Positions 1-11,913 of a DNA stretch of 64,000 nt are shown piece after piece; the stretch's first letter is position 1, and each line of letters starts with the position of its first letter. Source of the stretch: Viscum album (lineage: Eukaryota > Streptophyta > Magnoliopsida > Santalales > Viscaceae); contig OY728163.1 in the NCBI GenBank assembly GCA_963277665.1, positions 1,906,134,644-1,906,198,643 on the forward strand. Direction: 5' to 3'. Under the pieces are notes generated by a model. The model ran no database searches. It saw only the letters and a program-made list of their open reading frames with translations, and was not told the origin of the DNA. Both the position numbers and the translations under genes were made by a program.

Positions 1-360
1 TAAAACATTTAATCATGAAAAAATATCTTATTTAATTTATAGTTTTATAAGATCAATTATCCCTTTATCCTATTTAATTACTTGTTTTCTTCTCCCTTAG
101 ACCGCACTAAAGTGGCTCATTTTTATAGTTTCATAATCACACTTATTCATGTATTAACTTTGGTTGGACATAATTATTCATGATATATTATTATTTTTAA
201 TAATTGATTTTCTATAAAGTATTTAATCCTTTCCTTCATGGATATCATTATGATACACCCTTTGGTTATGCGTTATGACATGATTACAAAACCCATTTAT
301 TTACATGAGTAACCATTATGTTTTATTCTTTATGATTCCCACATAAGCTTGACCATATTA

Positions 361-452
361 TGATGGGTGTACCTAGATAGAAATACAATACATTATGTAA
401 TGTTTATGATGGGTGTACCTAGATAGAAATACAATACATTATGTAATGTTTA
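361..452. repeat. Perfect 46-bp tandem duplication (2 copies)
   Basis: Positions 361-406 and 407-452 read the same, starting TGATGGGTGTACCTAGATAG and ending AATGTTTA. I found no mismatch by eye, so the duplication is young compared with the surrounding decay. Confidence 0.9.
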
Positions 453-1054
453 GTGTCACGAGACTTCATGTATGGTAGTAGGGAGTAAACCTAATCCATT
501 ATGGGACATTTTACACCATGTGATATAGACTTGGTAGTCAACCTTGATTCATGTTTTTGTCATATTGCATGATTCTTACACATTTCAATATTTTTAAGAT
601 TATATCATTCCATGTTCTATATTTTATTCTTCCATATGATTATTTGTGATCCATGCATTTTATGTTATCGTGTTATTCCTTTCTAACTCATATGGTATGT
701 TTTTTAGATGTTTATTCCCTTACTAAGATTTTGTGATCATCCCATGTTCTTAATGATTTTACTAGTATTTAAGGGATAATAGAGACAAGGATGAGATCAA
801 TAGAAAAATTGTAAATATTTTTCATTAACATAAACCATGTTTTATTTTCAAATAATTTTGTTTTATAAAAAAATGGATAAGATATAAAGGTTTCCACTTA
901 TAATTTATGGGTTTACTAAGTAAAAGTTTTTCCTAATTCTAAAAAACTAAAAACCTAAATGATATCTGTGAAAATAAATTGATTTTGATTTTTAAAATAA
1001 CTATAATACATTTTGTTTAAGACAATTACTTAAATTACTAATGCCTGAGATCTA

Positions 1055-1368
1055 TTGGGAATCTACCTCAGTGACAGTCCAATATCTCTTAGACGTTGTA
1101 ACCCTTGTGAACCAATATCTCCCATGAGCTCATTATTATTCCTCATCCATCAGAGGATTAAGAATTAAATTGAACTATGAGTAATCTAATTCCTTCTATA
1201 ACAAGGATATGTAGGATAAATTTCTAATTTCTAATCTCTAATGGGAATCTAACCCATAGTAAGTCCCCCATAACTTATACATCCTAACACCTAGGATCCA
1301 ATATCTTCCAAGGGATCAAAATTATTTTTTATCCATCAATGGATTAAGATTTCAAATGAAATATGAAG
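1055..1368. repeat. Diverged direct repeat, about 130 bp, two copies
   Basis: Copy 1 (about 1055-1187) and copy 2 (about 1242-1368) share 'tgggaatcta', 'ccaatatct' and 'atccatca..ggattaag' blocks in the same order, about 187 bp apart. The right copy ends at the boundary of element A. Confidence 0.5.
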
Positions 1369-1878
1369 TGTAACACCCTAGATTCGGGTGACACTAAACG
1401 ATAACCCATACCCAGTTGGCCATATGGCCTCAAGCGCATTTCCATAAACGCTAGAGGCTACTGATTAGCATCGAGGTCCTTGGGTCTGATATTGGGGAAA
1501 CTATACCCTCATTGGTAGCGTACAATACAACAGAATAAGATAACAATGCAGTAGAGAAAGCAGTAAATGGTATACGACTGAAACAAAATAGTGGAATTCT
1601 GATAGATAAATATCCATGTCTCAAACAATACAAATGATAATGCAGCATATCATATGTTTTAAGGAAGCAGCCAAAACAGGACACACTGCAATCAGATACA
1701 AATATAATATTAGTACAAAAACAGAAATATAACTCAGAATCATCATAAGACTCGGCTTTGTCCCATGCTATCCTGCTCCTAAGCAGGAATCAAGTACAAG
1801 TGTAAATATGCTTAGCATTTTTTTGAATAGGTTATTTCACCAAAAGGCCAAGGCTAAAATTTATAAAAGAGAGAAAAG

Positions 1879-2439
1879 TTACAAGAGACGAAAGAGAAGA
1901 GTCTTATTATAATCAGCCTCATAATGAGGGAGCATGACCACATGAAGCGAATCTGTCCAGGTAAGAGGATTACCTACTCTCATATTAGTAAGAACATCTG
2001 CAACCATATTTTCCTCATGATAAACATTAGTGATGATGAAGTTATGGCTCAAAAGGGTCTTCATGCATTCCATCCACTTTGCAGTAATCCTCCAAGAAAT
2101 ATGAAGTTCTCTATTTCTTATGGCCTGTACAAGAGTGATAGAGTCACTTTCTAACCATACGTTAGTCAAAACGTTCATTCTATAAAAATAAATAGCATGA
2201 ATTATTCCAATAATCTCCACCTTGAGTGAACTAGTCACACCATAAGTGCCATAGAAGCATCCCATAACAGTATCATCATGTTTCCTAAAAACCACACCAC
2301 ACCCCGCTGGCCCTATATTTCCTTTTGAAGCTCCATCGGTATTCAAATTTACCCAATGAAATATAGGAGGAAACCAAAACACTTCAAAAGTCCCCAAATA
2401 TGGTTTGAAATTTCCACAAATTCCAAGATTTTTCAGCAC
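1879..2439 (-). pseudogene. LINE RNase H domain (RVT_3-like)
   Basis: A 186-codon open frame reads as the RNase H found at the C-terminus of plant LINE polyproteins; its role is to remove the RNA strand of the RNA-DNA hybrid. The sequence shows 'VNLNTDGASKG' (catalytic D35), 'SLKVEII' (E75), 'WLESDS' (D99) and 'HEENMVADVL' (H141, D148), so all four acidic residues of the D-E-D-D set can be placed. The frame has no internal stop, but it is cut off from an RT domain and lies in a dead LINE copy, so I call it a fragment of a pseudogene. Stand-alone plant RNase H-like genes have the same fold; the zf-RVT remnant just upstream favours a LINE. Confidence 0.75.
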
Positions 2440-2699
2440 AATTAAATCATGTATACTTTTGTTTCACTCCCCCATGCTAGTGCAACACATATCCCTCATT
2501 GTCGAAAAAATATTCTTTGTGACTAGCTTCACAAAGCAGGACTTTCCCAAGTGAATTACTGCATTTTGCTGCCTCCAAATAGCATGAAAATATTTAGCTA
2601 CTGCCAAAAAAAGTATAGCACGTACCTAGGGAGATAACTGGATGACTGAACATCACCGAAAGAGGGCTTGCAATCCTGAAAATCAAAGATAAGCCTGCT

Positions 2700-3114
2700 C
2701 AAAATCCTCAAGTACCTATTTCCAAATGGCCGAGGCCGTTGTACAATTGAGGAATAGATCTCTACGTTCTCCATGTGCTAATGAAACATAGGATACCTGG
2801 AAAAAATATTAATTCCAAACATTTGAAGTACCTCATCATATGGTAACCTGTTGTAAGCCAGCCTCCAAACAAGGGTATGATGTGATGGCTTGATCCATTT
2901 TTATTGAAAACTGATAACCAATTGTAGTCAGCATAATTCCCCTTGATGACATGATAATAAAAGAGTTTTCTAGAAAGAAGTCCTTTTCTAGCAGGATCCC
3001 AAACCATAATATCAGGTCCACAGATAAAATCATAAAGTTCGACCAAGTCTTGAAGCTCATCCGGGAGCGATAAGGGAGGAGCATCAATAAACTCTTTAAT
3101 AGTGACCTTCTCAT
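2700..3114 (-). pseudogene. LINE zf-RVT-like region, frameshifted
   Basis: Minus-strand frames contain 'VWDPARKGLLSRKLFYYHV' followed by hydrophobic and tryptophan-rich text, similar in layout to the zf-RVT domain that joins RT and RNase H in plant LINEs. Two overlapping frames (3046-2762 and 3114-2836) each carry part of it, so there is at least one frameshift. The cysteines of the zinc site are mostly gone. It supports identification of the neighbouring RNase H as LINE-derived. Confidence 0.5.
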
Positions 3115-4808
3115 TTGATTCTATTTATTTTCTTTATCAATTTATTTTTATTTAGGTGCAACTATTTCGAGATTCAGCCTTAACCTACCAATACCGCATA
3201 TTGAATTAGACACAACAGATGTTTCAGAAGATCATCTAGATAAAAATTGAAGACCGAATACAAGCTTATTCTTTGTCTTTGAATACATATCATAAGTTAT
3301 TTCATTTAATTTAACAAGTTATATGAACTTTACAAAGGTCTCAAGGTCCTATCTAGGCCCATATACCCCCTCGTACCAAAGTAACCATCAACTCATGACA
3401 TAACCATTTCACATTTAAGCATATCATCATTTCAATATTTAATCATTTGTTCAATTGCCAACAGATCCCATCCTAGGTATCCCTCAATGGACCAAGCATT
3501 AGTTCAGAATTTACAAAGAATACATAGTGAGCTCGACCACCAAAAATGTGGCTCGCTCATGACCCTTAAGTAATTAACCCCTTGAATCCACCCATTTCCT
3601 TTTAACCGAGACAAATGGTTCACCCAAGGTAAAAAAGATGTAATGAGTCACATGAGCCTAACCTTTTCTTTTAACTGATACAATGGCTTGCCCATTTATA
3701 ATTACCTCTTTTAATCATTTAACATTTCATTTCAAAAGTTACACATGTGAATTAAACTATCACATAGCTTTAAACATAACAAATCACATGGGTAATTAAA
3801 ATAGCAGCAAACAAATGAAAATTAATCTATTGCATGGTTTTAATTATAACAACTCATTTGTGAATTTCAAATAACAATATATCATTCTAATAAACCCCCA
3901 AAAGGTAAATCATTCACAATACTCAAAGGCATTCTTTCCAAACAACTAACCATGGGAAACACACCCATGGGGTGTTCCTAAATCAAACAATCATCAATCA
4001 CATGCTTCAATTTCATATAATCAAATACCTAAACGTCATTAGGAATATATAGGTTTCAATTCTAGAGAAAAAACCCAAAGATGGTATCATACCATTTTGG
4101 AACCTATAATCAACTTGAAATTTAACAAAAGGCACAAGACCACCTACCTTGATGTCATATAATCGATATAATCAAATGTCAACCCTTGAATCAGCCTAAA
4201 AAATAGTAGATCTAAGAAAAGAGGTAAATCATTAAATCATAAATAACTTTCTCAAGAATATAAATCATCAAGAATAGCTAAAGTAGAAGAAATATCTTAC
4301 AAAGATGAATCCAACGAGATAGAAGACACTTGAATCAGGTTCTGGACTATGAAACAGAAGAATAATCAACTCTTGTGGATCCTTTTTCTTCACTCGACGA
4401 GCATTCTATCCAGGATAAGAGAAAATGAGGCTATTTCCCATTTTAAGCCGATATTTACAAGTACACGACATGTATGTTAGTATACATAGTGTGTATATCA
4501 TTTTACTCTTCATATATTCACTGACCTACTTTACATGTCCCGCACCGACCTTGATGACATGACTACACAACATGTACTAGAGAGTACACAAGGTGTAGTG
4601 GATTTTTATTCTCTCCCTGGCCAACAAAAGCATACACTGTGTATCCCCTTCCTACACGGCTAGACTACATGACATGTACATAGGATTATATAACCTGTAC
4701 TACTAAAACATAAAATTTTCCCAGTTCTCCTTGTTTCATCAAAAACAACTCAATGAAAAAGGAAAAGAAGAAATGCATACCTCAAAAGAAGAATCAAGTT
4801 CTTACAAA

Positions 4809-4819
4809 CTTCCCCCCTT
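4809..4819 (-). other. Polypurine tract of element A
   Basis: On the minus strand this reads AAGGGGGGAAG and lies two bases from the LTR end at 4806. That is the place and composition expected for the plus-strand DNA primer of an LTR retrotransposon. Confidence 0.8.
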
Positions 4820-5339
4820 AAAGAAATTCTTCACCGAATTTCCCTTCCAAGGCTGGTGATGGAATATATGATAATAACTTCATCCACTATGAACATACGT
4901 CGGCCTCCCTCTCCCAATTCTCATCTTGAACATAGCCGTGCTACCATAACACCAACACCAAAGGAAAAGAACGACCATAGGGAACCTTTGTGCTATAATC
5001 AAAAATATGAATTAGATGCTCCTTGAAGGATGCATCTTCATGTAACTCAACCTCCTCGAGCTAAAAACCATGAGATGGTTTTGAGTGATAGATGTATAGA
5101 TGAGATACATGGAAGACATCGTAAATTGATCGGTACCTCTGAGGCAACTTTAACCGATAGGCAACTAACCCGAATTGTTCCAAAATCTCAAACGATCCAA
5201 CATATCACGGTGAAATCTTACCTTGTATCCTCGTCCTCTTGTGTCCCAATCTCGGTGCAACACATAATAAAAATCGATCCCCAACCTCAAACTATAAGGG
5301 TCTTATATGACGATTAACATAAGATTTCTTACAAGACTA

Positions 5340-6110
5340 TACAATGGTCATTATCTTTCGAATCAACTGAAACTACTTAGTGGTCTCCTAGAAAATATGA
5401 GGTCCCATTTTACCTGCCTCTCCTACCTCCAACCAACACAGGGGTGATTGACATGACCTACCATAAAAATCCTTAAATGGAACATCTGAATTGTATCCCG
5501 AAATCTATTATTATAGTCTAACTAAATTAGGGGTATGTGTCACTCCCATGAACCCCCAAAATCTTGGATGTATTCCAGCAGCATGTCCTCAAGCACATGG
5601 ATCATGTGCTCTGATTGGCCATGTATTTGAGGGTGGTAAGATATGCTCAGAAGCACTTGTGTACCCAATGCCATCTGTTTCCCTTTCCAGAAACAAGAAG
5701 TAAACTAGGCGTCCATGTCTAAAATGATAGAGTGCGGAACCCTGTATAAGTGTACAATATCTTTGATGTATAACCTTCCTAGATCATCAACACTAAAGGT
5801 ATCCTTGATCAGCAAGAAGTGAGAGACCTTCATAAGCCTGTCAACTATAACCCACACAACATCGTTGCCTCTAAGTGACCTCAGTAATCCCATCACGAAA
5901 TCCATCATGACATCATCCCATTTCCACTCTGGAATGGATAGCTGCTGTAAAATTATAGCTGGATGCTGATGTTCTACCTTCATCTACTTATAAGTGGAAC
6001 ACCTCGTAACAAAACTAGCTACTTCTTGCTTCATACATGGCCACCCTTACTAACAACGCAAGTCACGATACATCTTAGTGACTCCAGGATGCACTACCCA
6101 AGCTGAAGCA
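5340..6110 (-). pseudogene. Element A integrase domain
   Basis: The zinc-binding start is seen at about 6100-5990 ('HPGVTKMYRDLR', then a cysteine pair read across a frameshift). The core is open from 5983 to 5705 and contains 'WKWDDVMMDFVMGL' with the first catalytic aspartate, 'VVWVIVDRLMKVSHF', and ends at 'IILDMDA' near the second aspartate. The rest is frameshifted. Integrase joins the cDNA to the chromosome. The core phrase order is that of Ty3/gypsy integrases. Confidence 0.85.
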
Positions 6111-6899
6111 TGAAACTCCCACATCATATCCCCACATATATCCCCTAGAACCTACTCACGTCCATGGACACACACAACATCATCCTCGCCTATTGTCCAT
6201 CCAGGAGGAGGGTCCTCACTTTCCACACTCTCCTGTAGAACTAGGCCTTCAAAATCTGATAGCTGCCTCATTATCACTATATCCAGTAGGGTATAGGTAA
6301 CAACCAAAGATGAAAGATAAGTCTATCCATGAAAATTTTGCACCTCCAAATGAATCTCGGAGAACAAATCCATAAGCTTCTACTCTCCACTGGCCTCCTG
6401 AACTGCCTCTATCTAAGTCGTCCTGCTCAGCGCATCAACCACTACATTACCTTTTCCAGGCGTATAGGTTATCTCAAAGTCAAATGACTGAAGGTATTCC
6501 ACCCACCATCGCTATCTCATATTGAAATCACTATGAGTAAAGATGTATTTGATACTTTTTTTTCGTGTACACCACAAAATGCTCCCCCAATAAATAATTT
6601 CTCTAGAATCACAAAGCATGAACAACTGCAACCAACTCGAGATCATGCGTCGGGAATTTTCTCTCATGTGGCCACAACTGTCGAGACCCTTACGTAACTA
6701 CTCTATCTCCCTGTATAAACACTACTCCCTGTACAATACCTGATGCATCACAGTACATAATATAACTCTTCCTCGGCTCTGGAAATATGAATATCAGTGT
6801 TGAAGTCAAACATCCCTTTAACTCCTAAAAGGCCGAGTCAAAAGATTCAGACCATTCAAACTTAACACCTTTTTAGTCAAGCCTGTCATCAACACTGCT

Positions 6900-7690
6900 A
6901 TGCATGTGAAGTCCTATATAAAATTCCTTTAGTAACCAGCTATCCCCAAGAAAATCCACACCTCAAAAACGTTCTTAGGATGCTCCTAGGTAAATAATAC
7001 TATCACCTCCTCTAAATCCACTAATACTGCATTCTATGAGATTATGTGACCTAGAAAGTGAATCAGAACCATCTAAAAGTGGCATTTTGTGAGCTTAACA
7101 AACAATTGATGCTCTATCAGTGTATTCAAAACGATCTCAAGGTGTTTGGAATGTTCGTGTTGATTGTGATAATACACCAAGATATCTTCTATGAAAACCA
7201 CCACAAAGGAATCTAGGTAAGGATGGAACACTCAGTTCATCAGTTCCATGAAATCTTCTGGCACATTCATGAGACTAAAATGCATAACCAAGTACTAACA
7301 GAGACTGTACCCACTACGAAAGGTTGTACAAGGTATGTTTTTAGGTCGAACTCATACCTGGGGATATCCTCACCTCAAGTCAATATTCAAGAACTCTCAG
7401 GATATTCAAACATGACCCAAAAGGTCATAAATCTATGGTAAGGGATATCGATTTTTAATTGTCAACTAGTTTAGTTTTCGATATTCCACACAAAGTTTGA
7501 GAGTACCATCCGCCTTCTTCGTGAAAAGGTCTGGAGAACCCTAGAGTGAAGTACTAGATAGGATAAAACCCTTTGCTTTAAGATATTTCAACTACATCTT
7601 GAGCTCCTGCAACTCCATCGTAGTCATAATATAAGGAGTGATGGAAACTGTTGCAGCTCCTAGAACTAGTTAGATTGTGAAATCCACCCC
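6900..7690 (-). pseudogene. Element A reverse transcriptase domain
   Basis: Minus-strand text includes 'LKLCVEYRKLN' and 'NRYPLP' (about 7500-7430, fingers region), 'NVPEDFMELMN' (about 7260-7230) and 'FVVVFIEDILVYYH' (about 7205-7160). The catalytic box, normally an aromatic-x-D-D in gypsy RTs, reads F-I-E-D at 7184-7195, so one aspartate is a glutamate. Several in-frame stops occur, including one right after ELMN. The domain is dead but unambiguous. Confidence 0.85.
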
Positions 7691-8053
7691 TCTGACCAGA
7701 GGTAAGCCTAAGAAGTTGTCCAGAAAAATGTCCCTGAAATGATAAACCATAGGAGGAAAATCTTCCAGACATGTTCCTTGATCATACATATATAAACCTG
7801 CAATCTGGTCTATTATATTTCCCAATCCACGATGCTCGGGTCCAGCTTGGCTCGCCTGAACATCCCATTCACCCTTGTATAGAAAAGACCCACCCTATGG
7901 TGACATAAAACTCACACTGCAATGATAATAGTAAATAAAGGCCTGATAGGATACCATTCAATCCATTAAAAGGATGACATCAAACCCCGTCATCTCTAAG
8001 ATGTAGAGATCCCAAAAGAAGTGACATCCACCAATCTCAAGGGGGCACTCCCT

Positions 8054-8275
8054 TCACTGATGCACACCTTCCGTTATAATCACTAACGGAGTGTCTAACA
8101 TCATCACATTAGATGAATTATAAAAATAGAGTCCAAGGCATTCCAAAATGGCCACAGGTATAAAACTATGTGTTGTACCAGTATCAAAAAGTGCATAAGA
8201 TAAAACATAGGTGACTAGGATAGTACCTATGACACTAGAAAGTTCAGGATATTGTTCTTGTTGGGTCTGTTGCAC
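8054..8275 (-). pseudogene. Element A aspartic protease domain
   Basis: The open stretch contains 'YALFDTGTTHSFIPVAIL'. The DTG triad followed by a THSF block is the active site of gypsy retropepsins, which cut the Gag-Pol polyprotein in the virus-like particle. The catalytic aspartate is retained. The frame is bounded by stops on both sides and belongs to the broken pol of element A. Confidence 0.85.
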
Positions 8276-8717
8276 TGCATAAGTCTAACCTACACCGTGG
8301 CCCAGTGACACTACTTGGATACCCTGAGCTAACCCACCCTGATATCACTGATATCATGGGGTATGGCTACCACAACCTTGCCGCCCACCTTGGCCTACAT
8401 GCCCTGATGTATTCCAGTTTCCAGACTGGTGAGAAGCTACTGACCCTGGTCCTGCATGTGGAGTCTATATAGAACCTCTCTCACTAGCCACTAGTGGAAA
8501 CTTCCTACAGAATCACTATAGATGTCCTATATTTACGCAAGTTCAGCACTCAACCGGGTCCTTCAGGAACTACGATCTGGTATTTCCAACTCTGCCACAC
8601 TGATAGCACCTCACCTGGCTACCAGAAGACACATCTTGACTGCTCTTATTCCCAAAAGAAAACTCCATACGATGCTTATTTTTTATGATCGAGACAGTAC
8701 CCAATATTGGTGCCGAA

Positions 8718-11700
8718 TGTAGAGACCCGAAGCTTGACATACATGGACATTACATTACTTTTTCGGAATACTTAATACATAAAAAAAACAGACACACAAG
8801 GATCGTAATAGTTTAGTGTCTCTGGAAACTTGGAATATAAACTTCTAATCACGTTGAAAGATCTTCAACAACTCCCATAATGATCCTCCCCCTTTTGTTT
8901 CCTTACCTAAAAACTTTCTTTATTTCCTGGGGAAAATAAAACATAAAAAGGGTGAGCTCAAATGCTCAGTAAGGGAAAACATAGAGAACATAAAACAATA
9001 CATAATCATTTGAAAGTAAAAACTTGAACATGAAATTTAAACATGAAAATCTTGAGCAAAAACATAAATCGTGGAAGTACGTAAGGCATATATCATAATG
9101 GAACATCAACCATGATAAAATATAACGGGAATAAAACATGTAATTGTGGCAACCATTCAGCACATGTAATGATTTCCATAGTAGCCAAGTAATTACTGCC
9201 AAGACCATCTTAGTGGATAAATTCCCTTTCTAAATCGAGTTCACTCCTCGTTTCAGACCTGTAATACTAAACCAAATTAAATACCATTCCAGCCATGTCT
9301 ATCTCATGAGATATTAATCTTTACCCAATGCATTGGAGGGATATATAGGTCCCACCCATATCATAATGAAATCATTCTTACTTGTGCCACAAAATAAACA
9401 TACATCATTCATAATAACCCAACGAATAAAATGGATTTCATAAACATCATCCCATCAGCACATAATCCATATAAAATAAATGGATATCATTTCATAATAA
9501 GAAAAGTGAAACCATGTAAATCATAGAGACATTATACTTGAAACATACACATATGAAAAATGTCATCTTAGATGGAAAAAATGGTTTTGATAAAACTTTT
9601 GAAATGAATTCTTGAGGAAAATATCCTTTCTTCTTCAAACTCAATTTTCTTTTCACAAAACATCATGCAATTTTAAAAGAAAGATATTTTGTTGAAAGTA
9701 GTCATGAAATCTTTTGGAGGAAGCTTCATGAAAATAAGGCTTTATAAAATCGTAAAAATCCATTCACGCCTTATAAGTTAAAAATAACATTTTTCTCGTA
9801 CTTTTGTTGGAAAAGTCAAAAAGTACCTTGTATGGTAAACAAAAGAAATATTTCTTCCATACGATGTTGTAAAATTAGAAAAGGGTAAAAATGACTTTAA
9901 ACATACATGGAAGGAAAGTAAACATTTTATGAAAACATTTTGAGAACATATGGACATGGATAATAAACATAAACCCCATTAAATACATACGAATAAACAA
10001 TCTCAGATAAGAATGAGATTGGAATAATTATCCCTTACCTTAGGTCTGATATGGTTCGTATGGATCCGAACCTCCTCTTCTTTGAAGCGCCTCTTTGAGA
10101 CCTCCTCTTAGGGCACTAAAATTGGTCTTTGAAGAAGACCAGGACCTCTAGGATGTTTCTAGGGAAGTGGAGAAGAGAATTTGGCAGGTTTTGTCTGAGC
10201 TTGAAGGCTCAAAGTGGTGTGAGGAAGAGAGGGAGGAGGTGCCCTTTTATAAGGGAGGATAGAGGCACCTTTGAAAAAACTAAAAATATTATTTTATTAT
10301 AAAGTAATATTTGGTTTTTAATAGCTCCAAATTGATTTATTTTTAAGCTAAGGTGGGGATGGGTTGAAATCATCTCATCCAATAGAACTTAGACAAGTTT
10401 AGGTATCTATTTTTACCTTATCATTTAGATTTAACTTTAAGTTAGATAATTTAACTTTTACCGTGTCTTCTTGTTTTCTTACACTATAAGGTTAATAAAA
10501 TTACTATAACAAGAAAAACGAACCCCGAGTTGTTTATTATTAATATATACAACCTTATCTATGTCATTTGGAAAAACCATAGATTTTTAGGAATAATATA
10601 ACAATTAATAATATAATATTTGTTTTAAAAACTATTTTCTGTCAATTTTGACACTATTTGGTAATTGATATTTATGAAAATCATAATAGAAATACTAGTT
10701 CTAGAAAAGTTAATTAAATCAATACTAACATGACATATTAATAAAGAAAATTATTGTAATTCATAAAAATTCTCAAATTACACTTATTTGGGTATTTATA
10801 ACATCAATTATGTCAATATTTCATTAATAATATAATTACTGCATCATCATTGTGTCATAAATAAATTAAATTATTTAAAGTCTAAAAATTACAAATAAAA
10901 TACCATTATGTAGGAAATCTTTTTAGCTTTCTAATTAATATTTATAGTCTAATTTATCTTATGTATAACCCTATATTAAAAATTATTTATTTATTAAACA
11001 TAGATTTTAACTATTTTAAACCTTCTTTAAATAAATTAATAATAAATGTCCTAATCTAATCCATGTGGGCCTAAATGGTCATATTTTATTACTAAGGTTG
11101 TTTTCGGTCGAATTACACTTATCCAATAGAATTAAGACATGTGTTAGGGTAATAATAATATCATTTTTACCCTTAATTACCCTATTTACTTTTAACTGTG
11201 GTAAATAAAAGTAAAAAGTTACTATTCACCAAAAAATATTTTCATCTCATTGAACCACATTTTACTTACTGACATCAACCGTGTCTCTCGGATTTTTGAA
11301 ATTCCACTCAGAGAAGCAGTAAAATTATGTTTTATGTAAATTTGCAAATTCTCTTAGGAGGTGGGTAAAAGGCGGTGAAAAGTTCAATAAAATTTTTATA
11401 TATCTAAAATTATTATAAAATGACTCCAATGAATTTCATTGAACTTATATAGGTATTATGTATCAACTTTGACCTAAAATAAATTTAAATAAAATAAATA
11501 ATTATTTAAATAAAAAGTCGGTTTTTAAATAGTAACTCAGTGTTTTCACTATTTATAAAAAATTGAATGTTTTCAGAAAAATACCAAAATTTCACCCTAG
11601 TCTAATTTCGATATTCCGAATCCAAAAATGAAGTCCATTTTGAAAAATAAAATTTATATAATTTCAAAAAGTGGGTATTACTATTCATAACGGCTAGTTT

Positions 11701-11901
11701 TAGTAATATTTTAATAGCATATCATTGTTTAGTGAAACTCGGTATTGCATACAACGCAAGCTATCGAGGAAGGTCGCGATTGCGTGTAATGAAAGCCAAG
11801 TTAGGGTTGTGCGTAGTGCAAGCTCCTTTTGGTGTATCATACAACATAAGACATCAATAAAATTAAAAAGAATATTTTTCATAAAATCTCAGGGTGTTAC
11901 A
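8718..11901 (-). repeat. 3' LTR of TG1
   Basis: Direct repeat of 14163-17342, with shared start and end words. It contains a minus-strand TATA box near 10245 and the block 'ctcattgaaccacattttac' that is also present in TG2 LTRs. Short open frames inside it (for example 8966-9208 and 11700-11979) have no recognisable domain. Confidence 0.93.
10245..10251 (-). promoter_or_regulatory. TATA box in 3' LTR of TG1
   Basis: Minus strand TATAAAA in the context CCTTATAAAAGGGCACC. The same box recurs in the other TG1 LTR (15691-15697) and in both TG2 LTRs (50551-50557, 56916-56922), so it is the conserved Pol II promoter of this family. Confidence 0.7.
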
Positions 11902-11913
11902 TTCTACCCCCTT
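11902..11913 (-). other. Polypurine tract of TG1
   Basis: Minus strand AAGGGGGTAGAA directly abuts the LTR end at 11901, as expected for the plus-strand primer. Confidence 0.75.

Larger units (their letters stand above)
1..1368. other. AT-rich decayed repeat sequence without genes
   Basis: No reading frame with a recognisable domain is present on either strand. Phrases such as a run reading 'cccttactaagatttt...gatcatccc' (about 716-745) loosely resemble the LTR segment of the gypsy elements further right ('cttactgagcatttgagctcaccc' on their sense strand). This stretch may therefore be a very decayed plus-strand LTR; that is an inference from weak similarity. Two internal duplications are listed separately. 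It forms the left flank of element A. Confidence 0.4.
1812..3118 (-). mobile_element. LINE (L1-type) 3' fragment inside the LTR of A
   Basis: This segment is absent from the other LTR of element A. On the minus strand it reads first a zf-RVT-like region (about 3114-2700) and then an RNase H domain, which is the order at the 3' end of plant L1-type LINEs. A short T run (about 1821-1827) at the left end could be the remains of the poly(A) tail in reverse. The reverse transcriptase and endonuclease parts are missing, as expected for a 5'-truncated copy. Boundaries are inferred from where similarity to the other LTR stops. Confidence 0.7.
1369..4806 (-). repeat. 3' LTR of element A (interrupted)
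   Basis: It begins TGTAACACCCTAGATTCGGG and ends CTTACA. It matches the right LTR over its outer parts (about 1369-1811 and 3119-4806). About 1.3 kb of LINE sequence lies between, and roughly 190 bp present in the right LTR (about 19826-20010) is missing here. The last 400 bp carry repeated ACATGGTGTGTA-like half-palindromes. Confidence 0.85.
4900..8712 (-). pseudogene. Element A gag C-terminus and pol (PR-RT-RH-IN), broken
   Basis: Read on the minus strand, the order is: Gag zinc knuckle with CYQCGRVGN (near 8620-8580); aspartic protease; a spacer with 'GFDVILLMDWMVSY' (about 8000-7930); RT (about 7690-6900); RNase H with 'DASGIVQGVVF' (about 6750-6350); integrase (about 6110-5400); and a tail with 'VFHVSHLYIYHSKPSHGF' (about 5150-5050). 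This is the gypsy Pol order. Many stops and frameshifts break it, so no polyprotein can be made. The wording of the tail ('PYGRSFPLVLVLW', near 4990-4930) resembles the region after integrase in Tekay/Del-like chromoviruses. The upstream part of gag lies beyond the nested TG1 at 17348-18060. Confidence 0.82.

Noticed and set aside
5030..5317. 95-codon plus-strand frame
   Set aside because: It is the antisense shadow of the region after integrase in element A; the minus strand reads the expected tail there.
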